In this document: in pieces, positions 49,841 to 59,536 of the stretch
Position numbering within the stretch: position 1 is the stretch's first letter
Layout of the letters: every line of letters begins with the position of its first letter
Source: Moesziomyces globuligerus
Taxonomy: Eukaryota; Basidiomycota; Ustilaginomycetes; Ustilaginales; Ustilaginaceae
DNA: 64,000 nt
Assembly: GCA_030849465.1 (NCBI GenBank)
Contig: JARVLF010000008.1
Span: 310,001 to 374,000 of the forward strand
Direction: 5' to 3'
The notes under the pieces: generated by a model
Database searches by the model: none
What the model was told of the DNA's origin: nothing
Seen by the model: only the letters and a program-made list of their open reading frames with translations
Program-made: the position numbers and the translations under genes

Positions 49841-49979
49841 GAACCAGAGAAATGGCGTCGTTCTCCTCTCCTTTTCATCATCAATCCACTCCACTACTCC
49901 ACTCCACTCCACTCTCTCACACTCTTCCACACTCTTCTTTAACAGCTCTTCAGCTTTAAAACCCCCTCTTACCTTCAAA

Positions 49980-50318
49980 ATGCAGTTCAAGACCATCTTC
50001 GCCGCTGTCGCCACCTTCGCCGCCGTCGCCTCGGCCCTCCCCACTGGCGAGCACAACGGCAACGGCCAGTGCGCCACCGGTGTCGCCCAGTGCTGCTCCC
50101 AGGTCAAGTCGGGCCAGGCCGCCCAGGACGCCCTTGCCGGCCTCGGCCTTGCCTTCAACGAGGCTGTTGACGGTGTCATCGGCCTCGACTGCCAGCAGAT
50201 CCCCCTCCTCATCGGCGTCGCTGTCCAGAACACCTGCAAGAACACCGCCGTCTGCTGCGAGGGCTCCGCCAACAACGGCCTCATCCAGACCTCGTGCACC
50301 CCCATCTCGGTCAACTAA
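49980..50318 (+). CDS. Class I hydrophobin
   Basis: 112 residues, intronless. A signal peptide is clear: MQFKTIFAAVATFAAVASA with cleavage near Ala-Leu-Pro. The mature protein has the eight cysteines in hydrophobin order C-CC-C-C-CC-C: QCATGVAQCC, then GLDC and NTC, then AVCC and a final SC near the end. Spacing and the CCxx loop lengths fit class I, as in smut Hum2-type proteins. Secreted hydrophobins self-assemble at air-water interfaces and coat aerial hyphae. Codon use is extreme (almost only GCC, GTC, AAC, AAG, CTC), more biased than most neighbours, which signals very high expression. A TATA box and CT-rich leader lie upstream. Confidence 0.95.
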   Translation: MQFKTIFAAVATFAAVASALPTGEHNGNGQCATGVAQCCSQVKSGQAAQDALAGLGLAFNEAVDGVIGLDCQQIPLLIGVAVQNTCKNTAVCCEGSANNGLIQTSCTPISVN

Positions 50319-51276
50319 GCGCGCCACCTGCCGCTTCCGCTGCTCCGCTCAGCATGGCCTCCCTTCGGCTTCTAGACTCCTCGCTCTTCGGGAAGCTAGC
50401 CAGTCTTCCCTTTTGAACAATCTCTTCCGTCGTTGCTTGGTATCTCACCCTCCTTCACCTCCTCATCGCATCCGATAATCCTACCTCATCACCCACATCC
50501 TCTTTCGTCTGTGTCTGCTTGAGCGTTCGCCATGATCCGCCTTCTTCATTTTGAGCTTACGGTCTGAACTGATTCTTTCTTGTTTTCGCTTGAAGCCCCT
50601 CTTTCGGCACTGCAAACGGCTTCTTTTATTCGATTGAAGCTCGTCTTTTTACGACACTGTAACTCATCTTCCCAACCTTTGAGTCGGAGCTAGTCAAAGA
50701 TCGAAGGCAATGGATCGGAGCGAGTCACAGGTCGATGACGATGGATCGATGTACCGTCAGCCACCTGGAGTGTGCGACATGCTCCTGCACGGTCTAGAAT
50801 CGGCCGCGTCACCATCTGTCGTGACACTGCGGCGGATCCAGCCCGCTCCAACGCTCTGACAATCTAGCTGCCTCCGAGATCGTGGCTGCTGCGGCTCGGT
50901 GGACTTTGTGCTCGATCCTGACCGAGATGATCGACCTGAGCTCTACTCTTTTGCGATAGGCACGGCGGTATACATGAGACCTTCGTTGATGTGTGCTTCC
51001 GAGCGGAAGGGAGACGTCAGGAAGTGCCGAGCTCCCAAATGTTGAAATTGTTACGCCGCGTCGACTAATCGCACGCATGCTGCCACAAAATGCGGGATCG
51101 TCACGTGCAGCGGTTGGGTCGTCGCCAGGCCTGGCCAGCCTGACTCTTCCGAAAGCGAGTTGGGTGGAGCAGCCGCCACTCCACACGGGCGCCGAGGCTG
51201 GAATGTCGGCCGCCGTCATCTCCACCTCTGCCTTCCCGCTTCCAATCCCCCCAACCTAGCGACGTGTCCATTCACG
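50319..51276. other. Region between the hydrophobin and the MICOS gene
   Basis: 958 bp. The first about 350 bp are T/C-rich, fitting a long hydrophobin 3' UTR. Repeats of atggatcg-like sequence occur near 50709-50747. A minus-strand frame (50809-51225, 138 codons) starts 52 bp from the MICOS ATG but shows no recognisable domain. No supported gene. Confidence 0.5.
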
Positions 51277-52190
51277 ATGATCGCAGCCTCGGTAAGTGGA
51301 GCTCACTGGCGTCTCGCTGCGTCGCGCATCACTCTTGGAAGCATCCCGGAAAGCTGGAGCTGACCGTTTGCCTCTGCGCCGGTGTGCGGTACGACAGGCA
51401 CGAAGCGCCTCGGCCAAGGTCGCAGCGGGCGTCCTGATCGCCTCGGGCTCGTCGGCGTTCCTCGCCAAGCCCGTGCACAACGAAGAAGCTCCCTCGAGCT
51501 CGTCCAAGGTAAGTCTCGCCATCTCAGGCTGGGAAAAGAGAGCGTCGCTGACGTCGAACGGTCTGTGGGGGTTGTTAGCTTCCGATCTATCCGCTAGACG
51601 ATCCCAAGGTGCAAGTGGTTCCGGTGCAGACTGAGCTGGAGCGCCAGGTCGGATCGGCACGTCGGGCCGTGTCGAGCGTGACGGCCGAGACGCGCGGGTC
51701 GGTGCGCTCGCTCGTCGACCGCTGGATCTCGATCGAGCGCTCGGTCGAGGGCCAAGTCAAGTCGCTCATCCCCGCCTCGGAACCGCTCACTCCTGGTCTG
51801 CTCTATGTCGGCGTCGCCACGCTCGCAGGTAGCATCTTTACGCGCTACCGCGCCTTCCCCATCCGCCTCCTCACCCCTCCCATCGCCGCGCTCGTCGCGG
51901 TCAACACCACCAACCCCCAGCTCGCCGCCAACCTCGGCGCCTACTACACCCAGCTCGAGCGCAAATACCTACCCACCCTCACCCAGTACAGGCAGAGGTG
52001 GACCAACGACGCCAAGGATGCCATCAGCTCGACCCGCGAGGGCATCACCAAGGCAAAGCACTCCACCGAACAGTCCGTTAGGAAGGGCCTCGAGAGCGTG
52101 GAGAACCAGACCGGTCTCAGGGTCAAGGACGTCGTCGCCGCAAAGGACGACGCTAAATCCGCCCTCAAGGACCAGATGAAGGCCGTCTAG
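51277..52190 (+). CDS. MICOS subunit MIC26/MIC27 (apolipoprotein O family), three exons
   Basis: Model: join(51277..51291, 51398..51508, 51579..52190), 245 residues. The first coding exon is only 15 nt (MIAAS); donors GTAAGT twice, acceptors GACAG and TTAG; all phases 0. Exons 1-2 give a basic, Ala/Ser-rich start (MIAASARSASAKVAAGVLIA) that fits mitochondrial import. Exon 3 carries the ApoO signature: IYPLDDP then a helical segment, LTPGLLYVGVATLAGSIFTR (membrane span near 115-135) and RLLTPPIAALVAVN as a second hydrophobic span. The C-terminal half is a charged helix. Fungal Mic26/Mic27 sit in the inner membrane at crista junctions and bind cardiolipin. Which of the two it is cannot be told. 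Confidence 0.85.
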
Positions 52191-52457
52191 ATTCTCACCC
52201 CCACACACGGCCGCACGTGCAATCAGATCCGTCGCTCGTACTTCGCCCTGTGCCGCTGCGCGTGCGGGCCGACTCCTCCTTGGCTGTGAAGATGACGACT
52301 GATGCCGGCTTCGAGCAACGATGGCCCTGCGATCACGCTCCGGGCGCCATTCCTACCACTTTGTTCACCCACCTTGGCCCAATTGCGGCGCTGCACGCAG
52401 ACACACATGGCACGCGCGCTCGCGCGCGGGTGCGCATCGTGAACACTCAAAGTCAGA

Positions 52458-53753
52458 TTACAGCTCAGCGGTAACGGGCGGTAGGCCCTCTCCTCGGGGC
52501 GTATTGCGCTCTGCGAGGTCTCTGGCGAGCTTCTCGGCGGCGTGGAGCCTCTCTTCTGTGTGGACGACGATCTCTGCGAGGCTGGCGATCTGGAGCCTGA
52601 GCTGTGCATTCTCGTCCTCGAGGTCGTCGATCCTATCGTGGGCCTGGGTGAGCTTGGTGCTGAGCCTCGAGGCGGTGGACTTGACGTGCACGGCGTCGAT
52701 GGCGTTTGGCGAGAGACGCAGTGGCAGGTCGTCGGTCGTGGTGTCGGTGGCAGGCGTGAGTGGGAGCTCGGGAGTCGAGCGGCCGAGTAGGGTGCGGCTG
52801 AAGAACGAGAGGGGCGAAGCACGATCGTCGGAAGGAGGGATGAAGGACGAGGTGGACGAGTAGGAGGATGCGGATGGCGACCGCGCAGGTCCGGGAGACG
52901 GCGTGCGCAGGAACGACCACAGTCCCCGTCCCACCGCTGCTTCGGAAGCCTCAGAGACCTCGGTCTCCTGCGGTGCTTTGGCTGGGACGAGGGTTGGCGT
53001 CTCGACGGCTGCTACTGTGATCGTGGGCGCCGGAGTGGGTGGTTCGGCGCAGCTGCGTTGCGGACTAGCAAGCCAGGACCTCAAATCCGCCTCGACCTCG
53101 TCCTTGTGCTGGTCGCACGCGGCCGGACGGTCTTGGGCGATATCGAGCTGGAGGTCGTGCATGAGGCCACGGACCGAGTCAAAGAGACCGGCGGCCTCGG
53201 TGCGGTGAAACCTCGCCGGACTCGCATCGATCATCGCCTGGTGGCTCTGCGAGATGCCCATCGGCACCGCACCCATCGAGCTCAGCGAGCTCAGCGCCCC
53301 GTCGACCTTGGCGCGGTACGCCTGCGTACGCAGACAAGCGGGATCCGACGCTTCCCCCAACGACGTAGCCACCGACGAGGGCGACGACTCGCTCACGCCC
53401 TCCGCATCGTCGGTCCATGCGTCGGTCGAGTTGCCCCACGTGTTGCGCTTCATCGTCGGCGTCGTCTCTGACCGGGCCACCGAGCTCGTCGAGGCGCGCT
53501 TGCACTTTTTGTCGCCGAGTCGGAGCGGGGCGGTCGAGGACGTGGCGGTGGTCGAAGCCCTCTGACTTCTCGTCGTGCTCTTGGATGCGCAGGCAAGGAG
53601 CGGCATCGAGGTCGACGTCACCATACCCGACGGCACTGGCAGCGATGGCTGCTCGCCCACCACCGGACTCGACTCGGCTTCGCTGAGCCTAGATCGTCGA
53701 CGCGAGCGCTCCGGCACCGCCGGCTTGACCATCCCGCTGCCAGCAACGTCCAT
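52458..53753 (-). CDS. Uncharacterised Ser/Thr-rich protein with C-terminal coiled coil
   Basis: 431 residues from ATG 53753, the first in frame (upstream codons lead only to a GTG). I do not recognise a family. The N-terminal about 190 residues are Ser/Thr/Pro-rich with a basic patch (RSRRRSRLSEAESS). A more ordered stretch near 190-275 (ARFHRTEAAGLFDSVRGLMH and neighbours) may be helical. Residues about 355-420 form a strong coiled coil (STKLTQAHDRIDDLEDENAQ then LRLQIASLAEIV). This layout is seen in cytoskeletal or nuclear adaptor proteins, but no function follows. The stop lies 267 bp from that of the MICOS gene (convergent). Confidence 0.7.
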   Translation of the reverse strand: MDVAGSGMVKPAVPERSRRRSRLSEAESSPVVGEQPSLPVPSGMVTSTSMPLLACASKSTTRSQRASTTATSSTAPLRLGDKKCKRASTSSVARSETTPTMKRNTWGNSTDAWTDDAEGVSESSPSSVATSLGEASDPACLRTQAYRAKVDGALSSLSSMGAVPMGISQSHQAMIDASPARFHRTEAAGLFDSVRGLMHDLQLDIAQDRPAACDQHKDEVEADLRSWLASPQRSCAEPPTPAPTITVAAVETPTLVPAKAPQETEVSEASEAAVGRGLWSFLRTPSPGPARSPSASSYSSTSSFIPPSDDRASPLSFFSRTLLGRSTPELPLTPATDTTTDDLPLRLSPNAIDAVHVKSTASRLSTKLTQAHDRIDDLEDENAQLRLQIASLAEIVVHTEERLHAAEKLARDLAERNTPRGEGLPPVTAEL

Positions 53754-54691
53754 CTCAGCTCGAATCTCTTCAACACTCCGGAGATGCAGAGGGCGGAGAG
53801 CGGGTGAGGAGAGGGAGATGGATGATCGGAAGGGCGGCGAGGAGGAGCGATGCTCGGTGCGAGCGCGAGCTCGGACTGCGTATGCGAAGGAGGGTCGCTT
53901 CTTGTAAAGCGTTGGACGCTGGCTCGTTGACCACCGCCGAGACAGCAAGCTAACCTTTTTCACGATCCAGCGGCGTGTTGCAGTAGCTGCGAATCTAGGT
54001 AACCAGGTCGGCGTAGAGAGGGACCTGTCGAGGATGGTGGTTCATCCGCGGGGAGGCAGTGCAAGCGTCAGACCGGCCGCGTGTGAGGAGGCCGTTTTGT
54101 CTTTGGCCAGGCGAGCCATTGTCTGTGTCCGCTGCGGCGAGACGGGCAACGAGCGCATGGGTAGCCGATGCGGCCTGGGCAACGTCGCCTTGGGCTAAGG
54201 TGAGCGCGCGGCGTGCGTGTGGACGGGGAGGCTAAATTGACCTCTCGGGGATGCGGGGTCCACGCCGAGGCCGCCATGCCAACCGCCCGCCCTGGCCCCC
54301 GTGGCGCTACCTTAGCCGCCACGCAAACATGTCAGGGTCCAACCTCGCCTACCGCGCGACATTCCACGTTGGCAGACCACCCAACCCAAGCTCGCTCGCA
54401 ACACTCGATGCTTGGATGCTTTGACGCTTCGACGCTTCGACGCTTCGACGCTCCGAAGCGGCTTCTCTCGGTCTCCATTCCCAACTCCAAGAGCCGAGGC
54501 GGACAGCGTCATTGCCAAGGTCTCAGCGCTTGTCCAACGCTCCCCGTCTCTTCCCCGGCTTTCAACCCCGACCGACCGGACGGTCTCAGATTTTTCGCCG
54601 GTCAAAATGCATCCGCTCTTTCCGCCAACACCCCGCACAGGCACGAGGGTTTTACAGTCGTGTTAGACCGAGACCAAGCGAGGGGTGGGAA
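53754..54691. other. Region between the coiled-coil gene and the SCI1-like gene
   Basis: 938 bp, containing the coiled-coil gene's promoter and the 3' side of the SCI1-like gene. It holds the 8-bp repeat at 54423-54454. Short frames lack support. Confidence 0.5.
54423..54454. repeat. 8-bp tandem repeat (gacgcttc)
   Basis: Three exact copies and one with a single change, head to tail. It is followed by gaagcg, which could pair back with the repeat as a hairpin. Confidence 0.85.
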
Positions 54692-55642
54692 CTAGGCGCC
54701 GAAGCGCTGCTGGGCTAGCGTCTTGAGCATGTGCATGGTCTGGGCGTCCTTGGCCTTGAGCTTGGCGAGCTTGTCGTCCATCTCGGCCTTGCGCTCTTCC
54801 CTCTGCTCCTGTCGCTGCTGCTCGCGCTTGCTGCCTCGACTGGGCCGGTGCGCGGAGGGGATGGTGGAGGAGGCGGGTTCGGGGTCGTAGAGGTCGCGGT
54901 CGTCGAGTTCGATGCCGTCGTCTGCGGCGCGTCGGTCGGCAAAGTCGCGGTGGGCAGCACTGCGTTCTCGCTTCTTCTCGAGCATCCGCTCTCGGCCCGT
55001 AGCTCGGCCGTGCGTGGCGTCGTCCTCGTCGAGACGCTGCGCGCGCTCGCGACGCCGCGCTTCGCTCCGTGCCACGCGCTCCATGTCCGCAGCATGCTCC
55101 CGCTCCATCTGACCTCCTTGACGCGATGTCCAGCCGGAATCTCGAGACGCAGGAGGCGGCATGGCGTCGAGGGTGTTGGTGGCCTGGTGACGCGTTCGAC
55201 GATCGGCATTACGCGCTTCGGTCGCTCCGCGCGTCTGGCTATTGGTCAACGTATCCACACTGTCCCTCACCAGAGCTAGCTGCTCCTGCTCCTTGTCCGT
55301 GTACGCATCTCCCCGCGTAAAGGCCCATCGATGCCGGGTCTGACCAGATGATCCGACCGAAGACGTCCGGATCGTACCCGTGTAGTAGGCCTCCGGTAGC
55401 TGGCCCTCGTTCCACCGCCGCGCAAATCGCTCAAAGTAGCGACGCGCTTCGCGACTCGAGATCTCGTCCAGATACTTGCGCTTCGTATCCGCCAGCCACG
55501 CCTTGAACTCGGACGAGCGCACATAGTAGTCCTCATCGCCAAGCTCTCCCACCCCGAACCGCGTCAGTGTGGGATGCAGACCAGTGGGCGCGGACGGCCC
55601 GGGTGAGCGAGATCGTGATCGCCGTTCGTCCCGTCGCGACAT
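54692..55642 (-). CDS. SCI1-like nuclear RS protein (putative splicing-associated)
   Basis: 316 residues; starts MSRRDERRSRSRSPGPSAPT, a short RS segment. The conserved block is near 35-85: DEDYYVRSSEFKAWLADTKR followed by a SSREARRYFERFARRWNEG segment ending in LPEAYY. This matches the domain of plant Style Cell-cycle Inhibitor 1 and related small nuclear proteins of animals and fungi. The rest is highly charged, with Arg/Glu/Asp-rich helices (ERVARSEARRRERAQRL) and a coiled C-terminus. A nuclear RNA-processing role is inferred from the RS segment and family context. The match is from memory of the motif; moderate confidence. Confidence 0.65.
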   Translation of the reverse strand: MSRRDERRSRSRSPGPSAPTGLHPTLTRFGVGELGDEDYYVRSSEFKAWLADTKRKYLDEISSREARRYFERFARRWNEGQLPEAYYTGTIRTSSVGSSGQTRHRWAFTRGDAYTDKEQEQLALVRDSVDTLTNSQTRGATEARNADRRTRHQATNTLDAMPPPASRDSGWTSRQGGQMEREHAADMERVARSEARRRERAQRLDEDDATHGRATGRERMLEKKRERSAAHRDFADRRAADDGIELDDRDLYDPEPASSTIPSAHRPSRGSKREQQRQEQREERKAEMDDKLAKLKAKDAQTMHMLKTLAQQRFGA

Positions 55643-55972
55643 CCTGTAGCCCTGATTCGTCAGATGCGGTGATAGAACTCCAACCTGGCAGGCCGGGGTC
55701 CGTTCGGATGAGGGTGAGAAAGGTAGCCCCCTGCTCGAGTTGAATCAAAAGATCCTCACACCTCCACCCTCAACCTCAGTTCCGAGATCCGAGGAAAAAT
55801 CCCCCCTTCAGCTACCGTTTCTCACTTCTCACAAACCCTCAGACCCTCAGACCCTCAGCTGACCTGTCGAGGACGGTCCTGACACGAACGGCGAATGTGC
55901 AGCCACATGCTGTCATTCCGAGCCGCAGTGCGGTTGCTTCATACACAAGGCGACCTCTGCGAACGGACGCGT
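55643..55972. other. Region between the SCI1-like gene and the TUTase gene
   Basis: 330 bp, the SCI1-like promoter and leader plus the TUTase 3' end. An accctcag 8-bp repeat occurs three times at 55835-55858. No gene. Confidence 0.55.
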
Positions 55973-58900
55973 CTACTTGGTCCTAGCCGCGCTGTTCTCC
56001 CTGTCCTTGCGGGCGATGCCACTCGACGCGGCTGCAGTCGCGGCTGCGGCGACGGCCGCCTGCTGCGCCTTCTTGCGCAGCTTGGCCTGCTGCACGATCG
56101 ACTCGGGCGATCTCAGGGAGCTCTTGGGCGACGCCTGACCTGCACCTGCGCCGTTGGTGGCGCGCCAGTCGGGCGATCCGGCCTCGTCGTCGTCGAGCTC
56201 CGAGAGGCGCGCGAGCTCGTCGAGCGTGCCCTCGCTGATCACGGAGCCGGTCTCGTGGGCGTTGCGCGCGTCGTCGAGCTCGTGCTCGCCCGCGACCGTG
56301 TCGTCGGGCGTGCGGAAGATCTTGTCCGCCTCGACGGGGAACGTCACATCCGCGCCGAGCTGCGCCGCGCGGCGGAGGTACTCCTGCACCAGCGCATGCG
56401 TGTCGGCCTGCTGCTGCTGGTGCGACGCGCGCCGGCCGTCGAGCGCCGGGTGCCCCAACGACCAGGGTGAGCTGGCCGACGAGCACTGCATCGTGCTCGC
56501 GCTCGTGCTGTCAAAGTGCGCCGACGACGACGCATGGCTCGAGTTGCTCAGCCGGCGCGCCCCGCCCGCCGACGCCGACGCCGTCTGCTGCACCGAGAGC
56601 GTTGCCATGCGCGACTCGAGCTCGGCCGGGAGCACCGCGTGCGACTGCGTCTCGTCGCCGGTCGATGCGCCGGGCGCCAGCATCGCAGGGGTCGCCGAGA
56701 CCGTCGTCGCAGCCTGGCCCGACGCCGGCGGGGCGCGATGGCTGTTCGCCAGTACCGCGGCGCGCGGCAACGACTTGGATCGATTGAGCGTCTCGGAGAA
56801 CGACCGCGACGTCTTGCCACGCGGCGTGCTGCCCAGATCGTCGCGCGTAGAGGCGGGCGCGGGGGCTCCGAAGCTGATCTCGGCACCGTACGCGAATGCC
56901 TCCTGGGCGCCGATACCGTTGGCTGTAGGGAATCCGGTGGGCACCGCGTGCTTGAACGAGGGCGAGGTGCGCGCCGAAGCATGGCCGATGCTGGCGCGGG
57001 AAAAGTCGAGCGGCGCGTAGCCGCCCGAGTCGCTCTGGGCCGAGCTGAACGACGAAGCTCCGTCCGCATTGTGCGCATGGCCAGCACCAAAGCGTGGCGG
57101 CTGCGGCTTGGGACTCAGCCCGTGCGTGCGCGAGAGCGGCGCGAGCATCGCCGCCGTCGGCGGATACGCCACGCCCTGACTGAGGCCGCGCGCCATCTGC
57201 TCAAAGGCGAAGCTGCCGCCGTAGCCGCTCACGTTGGGCGCGTCGTAGCGTCGATTCGAGCCGTACTCGCGGTAGTGACGTGCGCCGCTGCCACCACTGT
57301 AGAAGCTGGAGCCGTTCGCGCCGCCGACGCCCAGATGCGCGTTGTACGGATAGCGCTGCATGCTGCCCGACCCGTCGGGTGCGCGGCTGAGGCTATCTTC
57401 GCGCTCCTCGCACAGCTCGGCGATCAGCACCGAAATCTTCTGCCCGCGCATGTTGGTCAAGTATCGGCTGGCGCGCATAAACTCGCCGCGGATGGTGTAG
57501 AGGCCGTCCTTGGTGACCGTGCGCGCGACATTGTAGCCGGTCTGGAAGGGATCCTCGATGCAGAGCTCGGCATTCCACGTTTTGCCATCCTTGGGCACGA
57601 GGCCGGTCTCCGACTTGAGGCTGATGACGTCGCGCGCGTAGCTGAAGTCCTTAGAAAAGTAGCGGAAGAAGTCGACCAGGAGCTCGCCGACGTTCTCTGC
57701 GTTCTGCGAGCTCCACTCCTTGCGCAGCGCGGCGACGTCGTCGTAAAAGTAGATGTTGTTGCCGTTGAGTTCCATCTCGTCGGGCTTCATGGGCCGTGTA
57801 GGCGGCACGCGCTGGAGGTTGGGCAGCACGGCCGGCTTTTTGACGTGCGTGAGGAAGAAGAGCACGAGGAGCGTGTATCCGTAGCTGGAGAGCGTGCCCA
57901 TGTAGGGCGAGTTGAGCTTTCTGCGCTTGGCCCAGACCTTGAGGAAGAGGACGAGGGTACGCAGACGCTGCGGATCGACCATGGCGTAGCTGAGCAGCAG
58001 GCGCGTGTTCTCGAGCGCCAGACGGTTCTCGAAGCCAATGTCGCAGGCGATCTCGAAGGGGAGATCGGTGGTTGGGGAGCGGTTGATCTTGATGATGGGG
58101 ATGCGCGCCTTGGGGAGCGGCATGACGGTGAAGTCGGTCTCCTCGCGGATAAGCTGACCAAGGATCTCGACGAGTTCGGAGGCAGTGTGCTGGGTGGTGG
58201 GCTGGCCATCTGGACCCTTGCCCATCAAGCAGCAGAGGTCCATGTCGGAGTTGCGGAGGGCGAAGCCGTTGGCCATGCTGCCAAAGGCGAGCAGTTTGGA
58301 ACCGGGGCTGACGCGGTTGGCAAGCCGCTCGAGCTGACGGCGCGTGGCCTCCTTGATCCTGTACTCCTCCTCGGTGGGGAGGATGGGGGAGAGGAAAGCG
58401 ACGATGCAGTTGGTGAGCTCGGTGGTGTGGCGCTCCCACTGGGGACCCGAGCTTGCGTGGTTGTAGCCTGGGCTGCTGGCAGGGACGGGATTGTGGCCGT
58501 TGGCGTTGGCGCCGCCGCCGTAGGTGGAGCTGGGCGCCGAGGGGGGCGCCATCGAACTTGAGCTCATGCCGTGAAGGTTGGGGATGGCGCTGTGACCGTG
58601 ATGGGGCAAGGCTCGCATCTGAGGACTGGTTCGCATGCTTCGGGAGCCGTGATAGCCGACGTTGGAGCCGTTGGCCATGTAGCTTGCCGTGTGCGGGGAG
58701 GCGCCGTTGGCAGCGGTCTGGGATCGGATGCGGCCGTTGGGCGAGGCAGAGGGCGTGGAATGGGACGTGGAAGCGGCGGTGTACATGGAGGGCAGAGGAG
58801 CCGATCGGCTGGGCGAGGTCATGAGCGGGGCCGCGTTGGAGCCCATCTGAGTTGGCAGATAGGCCGAGGCAGCCGCGTCAGGCTGGACGGAGCCGCGCAC

Positions 58901-59536
58901 AGGCTCGGAGACCGGAAGAGTGGTCTGCACGCCTGTGTGAGCGGCATATGCCTGTGCAGGCACCGCAGGAAGATGGGCGGCGTCGGTTCTGAAAGCATGG
59001 ATCGGATGGCTAGCGAGCGCCTCGTCGAGATTGGCAGTGGGCTGACTACTTGGCAGAGACGGGAGAGGTTGAGCGTTGCTGTCAGTGCGAGCCAGGCTTG
59101 GGAGGGAAGACGAGGGTGTCGAGGAGGGCATGGGGGGCGAATGCGCAGCTGTAGAGCGGTCGGAGGCTCTTGCGGAGGCCTTGTCGGCGGAAGCGGCGGA
59201 GAGTGTGGCCTTGAGCTTGGCTGAGGCCTCTGATCTCGCGGTGCTGGGCCTGCGGGAGGCGGTTGCGGAAGAAGACGAGGAAAGGCGGTCGGATGTACTC
59301 GAGTGGGTCGAGCTGCCAGACACGGAGCGGGAGCTCGAGGCGAGGTGGGCGAGCAGATGCGGAGGCTGAGCAGCTTCCGGTTCGAGACGACCGGAGGAGG
59401 GAGCTTGGGAGGCACCGTTAGGCTGAGCTGCCGATGTGGTGGCAACCGCCGATGCGGCTGCGTTCTGAGGTTGGCTGTGCTGAGACGTCACGTCGGCGGG
59501 GCGGGCTACCGAGACAGCTGAAGACGGCACTGGCAT
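55973..59536 (-). CDS. Cid1-type non-canonical poly(A)/poly(U) polymerase
   Basis: 1187 residues, intronless. About 370 low-complexity residues come first. The nucleotidyltransferase core begins near 365 (WERHTTELTNCIVAFLSPIL). Its catalytic signature LLAFGSMANGFALRNSDMDL near 416-436 holds the GS motif and the DxD pair, and FEIACDIGFEN near 492 gives the third carboxylate. The central domain follows (LVLFLKVWAKRRKLNSPYMG), then the PAP-associated domain (GELLVDFFRYFSKDF near 620 and GYNVARTVTKDGLY near 665). A long disordered tail fills 700-1187. No RNA-binding motif is seen. Cid1-like enzymes add U or A tails to cytoplasmic mRNAs or small RNAs to mark them for decay or stabilise them; U versus A preference cannot be judged here. 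Confidence 0.92.
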   Translation of the reverse strand: MPVPSSAVSVARPADVTSQHSQPQNAAASAVATTSAAQPNGASQAPSSGRLEPEAAQPPHLLAHLASSSRSVSGSSTHSSTSDRLSSSSSATASRRPSTARSEASAKLKATLSAASADKASARASDRSTAAHSPPMPSSTPSSSLPSLARTDSNAQPLPSLPSSQPTANLDEALASHPIHAFRTDAAHLPAVPAQAYAAHTGVQTTLPVSEPVRGSVQPDAAASAYLPTQMGSNAAPLMTSPSRSAPLPSMYTAASTSHSTPSASPNGRIRSQTAANGASPHTASYMANGSNVGYHGSRSMRTSPQMRALPHHGHSAIPNLHGMSSSSMAPPSAPSSTYGGGANANGHNPVPASSPGYNHASSGPQWERHTTELTNCIVAFLSPILPTEEEYRIKEATRRQLERLANRVSPGSKLLAFGSMANGFALRNSDMDLCCLMGKGPDGQPTTQHTASELVEILGQLIREETDFTVMPLPKARIPIIKINRSPTTDLPFEIACDIGFENRLALENTRLLLSYAMVDPQRLRTLVLFLKVWAKRRKLNSPYMGTLSSYGYTLLVLFFLTHVKKPAVLPNLQRVPPTRPMKPDEMELNGNNIYFYDDVAALRKEWSSQNAENVGELLVDFFRYFSKDFSYARDVISLKSETGLVPKDGKTWNAELCIEDPFQTGYNVARTVTKDGLYTIRGEFMRASRYLTNMRGQKISVLIAELCEEREDSLSRAPDGSGSMQRYPYNAHLGVGGANGSSFYSGGSGARHYREYGSNRRYDAPNVSGYGGSFAFEQMARGLSQGVAYPPTAAMLAPLSRTHGLSPKPQPPRFGAGHAHNADGASSFSSAQSDSGGYAPLDFSRASIGHASARTSPSFKHAVPTGFPTANGIGAQEAFAYGAEISFGAPAPASTRDDLGSTPRGKTSRSFSETLNRSKSLPRAAVLANSHRAPPASGQAATTVSATPAMLAPGASTGDETQSHAVLPAELESRMATLSVQQTASASAGGARRLSNSSHASSSAHFDSTSASTMQCSSASSPWSLGHPALDGRRASHQQQQADTHALVQEYLRRAAQLGADVTFPVEADKIFRTPDDTVAGEHELDDARNAHETGSVISEGTLDELARLSELDDDEAGSPDWRATNGAGAGQASPKSSLRSPESIVQQAKLRKKAQQAAVAAAATAAASSGIARKDRENSAARTK

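Larger units (their letters stand above)
46963..49979. other. 3.0-kb gene-poor region between RPL28 and the hydrophobin
   Basis: No well-supported gene. It contains the RPL28 3' region, a long minus-strand frame (47053-47826) with non-coding composition, the possible small spliced gene at 48372-48712, and the hydrophobin promoter at the end. Large upstream space is common for strongly regulated smut surface-protein genes. Confidence 0.5.

Noticed and set aside
50809..51225. Minus-strand 138-codon frame before the MICOS gene
   Set aside because: Not clearly non-coding, but without motif, and it would occupy the MICOS promoter with a start 52 bp from its ATG.
56516..58561. Plus-strand 681-codon frame over the TUTase
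   Set aside because: Antisense to the catalytic core.
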